From positions 1-24,716 of the forward strand of contig DATBFG010000116.1 of assembly GCA_036558645.1 (NCBI GenBank): 24,716 nucleotides of DNA, read 5' to 3'. Below, piece after piece: positions 22,900-24,716 of this stretch. The first letter of the stretch is position 1; each line of letters begins with the position of its first letter. The position numbers and the translations under genes are program-made. The notes below the pieces were generated by a model. It had not been told where the DNA came from. It made no database searches and saw only the letters and a program-made list of their open reading frames with translations. This DNA comes from DATBFG01 sp036558645. Its GTDB lineage: Bacteria > Acidobacteriota > Terriglobia > Terriglobales > Acidobacteriaceae.

Positions 22900-23096
22900 G
22901 AACTGATCTCCTTATCTTTTTCGAAGGACACCACCAAAACTCAAAAACTGACGCGCCACGTACCAGTCCTGCGGCTTGTCATGCCCCTCTCCTCTGATGT
23001 ACAAACCAGCGAATAACCCCAACAGCGCGCAACATGAATTGCCCTAAGTCTTTTTTCGCTGCTTCTTCAAAACAACCGACATATTGGGAGCGCCTC

Positions 23097-24716
23097 ATGA
23101 CCACAACGCGGAAATTCGTCTGGATGGCATTGCTTGCCATCTCTTTGCCAATTTTGTCCCATGGGCAAGGTGCCGCAACGGGTGACTTGCATGTCAGCGT
23201 GAAGGATCCCAAAGGAAGCACGGTCACCAACGCGACCATCCGCGTGCAAGATCCTGCGAAGGGATTTGAGCGATCCAGCACGGCAAATACCGAGGGCGAG
23301 TACCGCATTCTCGCGCTACCGCCGGGGAAATACACAGTTACGGTCGAAGCGCCGGGATTTTCGAAGGTTGAGGTCAACAATGTAGCCGTCAGCGTCGGCC
23401 AATTGGGGGAGTTGCCCGTCACGCTTTCGGTTGCCGGAGCGCAGGAGGTCGTCAACGTTAACGCTGAAGCTGAGCTGGTCGAAACGCAGCGAAGCTCATC
23501 GACCAACACCATTGACGAGCGTCGTATCGATAGCCTCCCAATCAATGGGCGCAATTACATAAACTTTGCATTGACCGATTCCCGCCTGGCTCGCGATGAC
23601 GCTCCCAGCATCGGCGCCGCTCCGACCTCCGGCCTCAACGCGAGTGGGCAGCGCGCGCGCGCCAACCTGGTCAATGTCGACGGATTCGACTCCGTTGACA
23701 ACTCCACCAACGGCATTCGTTCGACGCTTTCTCAGGAAGGCGTACAGGAATTTCAGATTCAAACGAACAGCTACTCAGCCGAATACGGACGCGCATCTGG
23801 AGGAGTTGTAAACATCATCACGCGGTCAGGCACCAACGACATGCATGGGTCGGTATTCGGTTATTTGCGAAATCGCGCCTTCCAGGCTGTGAATCCGTTC
23901 AGCACGGTTTCAGATCCTGCATACACCCGGGTTCAAGCTGGCACTGCGCTGGGCGGTCCGATCATCAAGGACAAAACCTATTTCTACTTTTCTTATGAGG
24001 GAACCTGGCGGCAGGAGACTGGATTCTCTTCGATCGGCGCGGACAATTTCGGCCTGAGCCCTTTTGATGCTTCCGCTTTTCTTGGACTGCCCCCTCAGTC
24101 TTATGTCATCCAGGCTACGACACCGCAGATCCAATTTCTGAGCAGCATCCCGCCCGGCACTCCGGGTTCCGATCAGTATGTCGTGCTGGTGGGGAGAGCA
24201 TCCGGAATGGCGCTGAATGGAGCATGGCCTGGTCCACCCCTGCTGGGAGGAGGCGTCAGTGGCTTCCCGACATCATGTACCGTGCCTCCGTGTTTTGTGC
24301 CGCCATCATTTGTCACTCTGAACAGTCTCATCGGGAACTTCCCTGTATCGGAACGGACCGATCTTTACTCATTGCGCATCGATCACAACATCAGCAGCAC
24401 CAATCGTCTCTCTCTCTCCGGTGGCGTTAGTCCTAGCGATCAGACCGGGATACAGGTTCAGGCACAAGGCCCCCAGAACTTCGGGCAGAATGCCTTTTCG
24501 CGAACCTCCACGCAGAACTTTCACGACTTTTACGTCGGAGGCTCGGATCAGTGGACGATTGGGGCGAATAAGGTCAACGAATTCGGATTCAGGTATTCGC
24601 GACGCGGATTGCTCTACAGCTTCTCGCGAGCCCCGGGTGGCGGTAATGTCGCGGTCAATATCCCAGGGTTTGCGTTCTTTGGGCGTGAGCCATTCTCTTT
24701 CGTTGATCGCACCGAA
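23097..24716 (+). CDS. Oar-like TonB-dependent receptor with carboxypeptidase-regulatory domain (3' truncated by window end)
   Basis: The first 540 residues of a large outer-membrane receptor are present and remain open at the window end. GGGAG at 23086-23090 lies six bases before ATG 23097. The signal peptide (MTTTRKFVWMALLAISLPILSHG) is followed by a carboxypeptidase-regulatory-like beta-sandwich at about 30-115 (GDLHVSVKDPKGSTVTNATIRV ... YRILALPPGKYTVTVEAPGF). The plug domain starts near 130 (ERRIDSLPINGRNYINFA) and includes GVQEFQIQTNSYSAEYGRASGGVVNIITRSGTN. Barrel strands follow (HGSVFGYLRNRAF, LGGPIIKDKTYFYFSYEG). This is the receptor type greatly expanded in Acidobacteriota, thought to take up oligosaccharides or peptides. 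Full members are around 1,000-1,200 residues, so about half is missing. No substrate-specific neighbour is visible. Confidence 0.9.
   Translation, partial: MTTTRKFVWMALLAISLPILSHGQGAATGDLHVSVKDPKGSTVTNATIRVQDPAKGFERSSTANTEGEYRILALPPGKYTVTVEAPGFSKVEVNNVAVSVGQLGELPVTLSVAGAQEVVNVNAEAELVETQRSSSTNTIDERRIDSLPINGRNYINFALTDSRLARDDAPSIGAAPTSGLNASGQRARANLVNVDGFDSVDNSTNGIRSTLSQEGVQEFQIQTNSYSAEYGRASGGVVNIITRSGTNDMHGSVFGYLRNRAFQAVNPFSTVSDPAYTRVQAGTALGGPIIKDKTYFYFSYEGTWRQETGFSSIGADNFGLSPFDASAFLGLPPQSYVIQATTPQIQFLSSIPPGTPGSDQYVVLVGRASGMALNGAWPGPPLLGGGVSGFPTSCTVPPCFVPPSFVTLNSLIGNFPVSERTDLYSLRIDHNISSTNRLSLSGGVSPSDQTGIQVQAQGPQNFGQNAFSRTSTQNFHDFYVGGSDQWTIGANKVNEFGFRYSRRGLLYSFSRAPGGGNVAVNIPGFAFFGREPFSFVDRTE

Noticed and set aside
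22979..23554. Minus-strand open frame of 191 codons across the start of the TonB receptor
   Set aside because: Most of it is antisense to the signal peptide and carboxypeptidase-regulatory domain, which are clearly coding on the plus strand. Only the extreme end is discussed as a possible remnant.

Overview
The window looks like chromosome from an Acidobacteriota bacterium, probably Terriglobia/Koribacter-like. This rests on recognised protein types, not on a database search: an Oar-type TonB-dependent receptor with an N-terminal carboxypeptidase-regulatory domain, a large periplasmic TPR protein, a short XRE regulator, a phosphodiesterase/alkaline-phosphatase enzyme fused to TPRs, a choice-of-anchor-Q beta-helix protein, and a secreted family with the 'YAxAAGA...AEVxFTP' N-terminus. 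Lipoproteins, an OmpA-like protein and the TonB receptor indicate a diderm. No rRNA, tRNA, CRISPR array, transposase or prophage gene was found.

Region 1 (1-5081): a compact fabG / GNAT / dienelactone-hydrolase-like operon, an XRE regulator with a readable promoter, a conserved hypothetical protein, and purH. Region 2 (5082-9109): a 689-residue TPR protein closed by a hairpin terminator, a second GNAT, and a dGTPase-like HD phosphohydrolase. Region 3 (minus strand, 9116-11720): an M20 peptidase followed closely by a PQQ-type sugar dehydrogenase lipoprotein. Divergent to these, at 12087, lies an OmpA-like coiled-coil protein with a strong terminator.

Region 4 (13055-20570) is the most unusual. 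A possible small structured RNA (about 80 nt, ending in a terminator) precedes five tandem paralogues (13514-17071). Each has a conserved signal peptide, a DxDxDGxxD calcium-loop-like motif, a conserved HYGWIGFR / GWAYET core, and a short C-terminal tail of the form P-x-S-L-x-x-L-A-x-G-H-x-x-I-x-x-R-R-x-R. The genes overlap by 4 bases or lie within about 30 bases of each other, and they run with a 3-base gap into an alkaline-phosphatase-superfamily enzyme with C-terminal TPRs. A secreted beta-helix protein follows. I think this locus is the best candidate for an undescribed surface system. Its function is not evident from sequence.

Region 5 (20589-24716): a membrane-anchored GcvH-like protein that lacks the lipoyl-lysine, a secreted protein with an internally duplicated 'LPxGTxxxG' domain preceded by a possible 30-codon coupled leader ORF, and the first 540 codons of an Oar-like TonB-dependent receptor that runs off the window.
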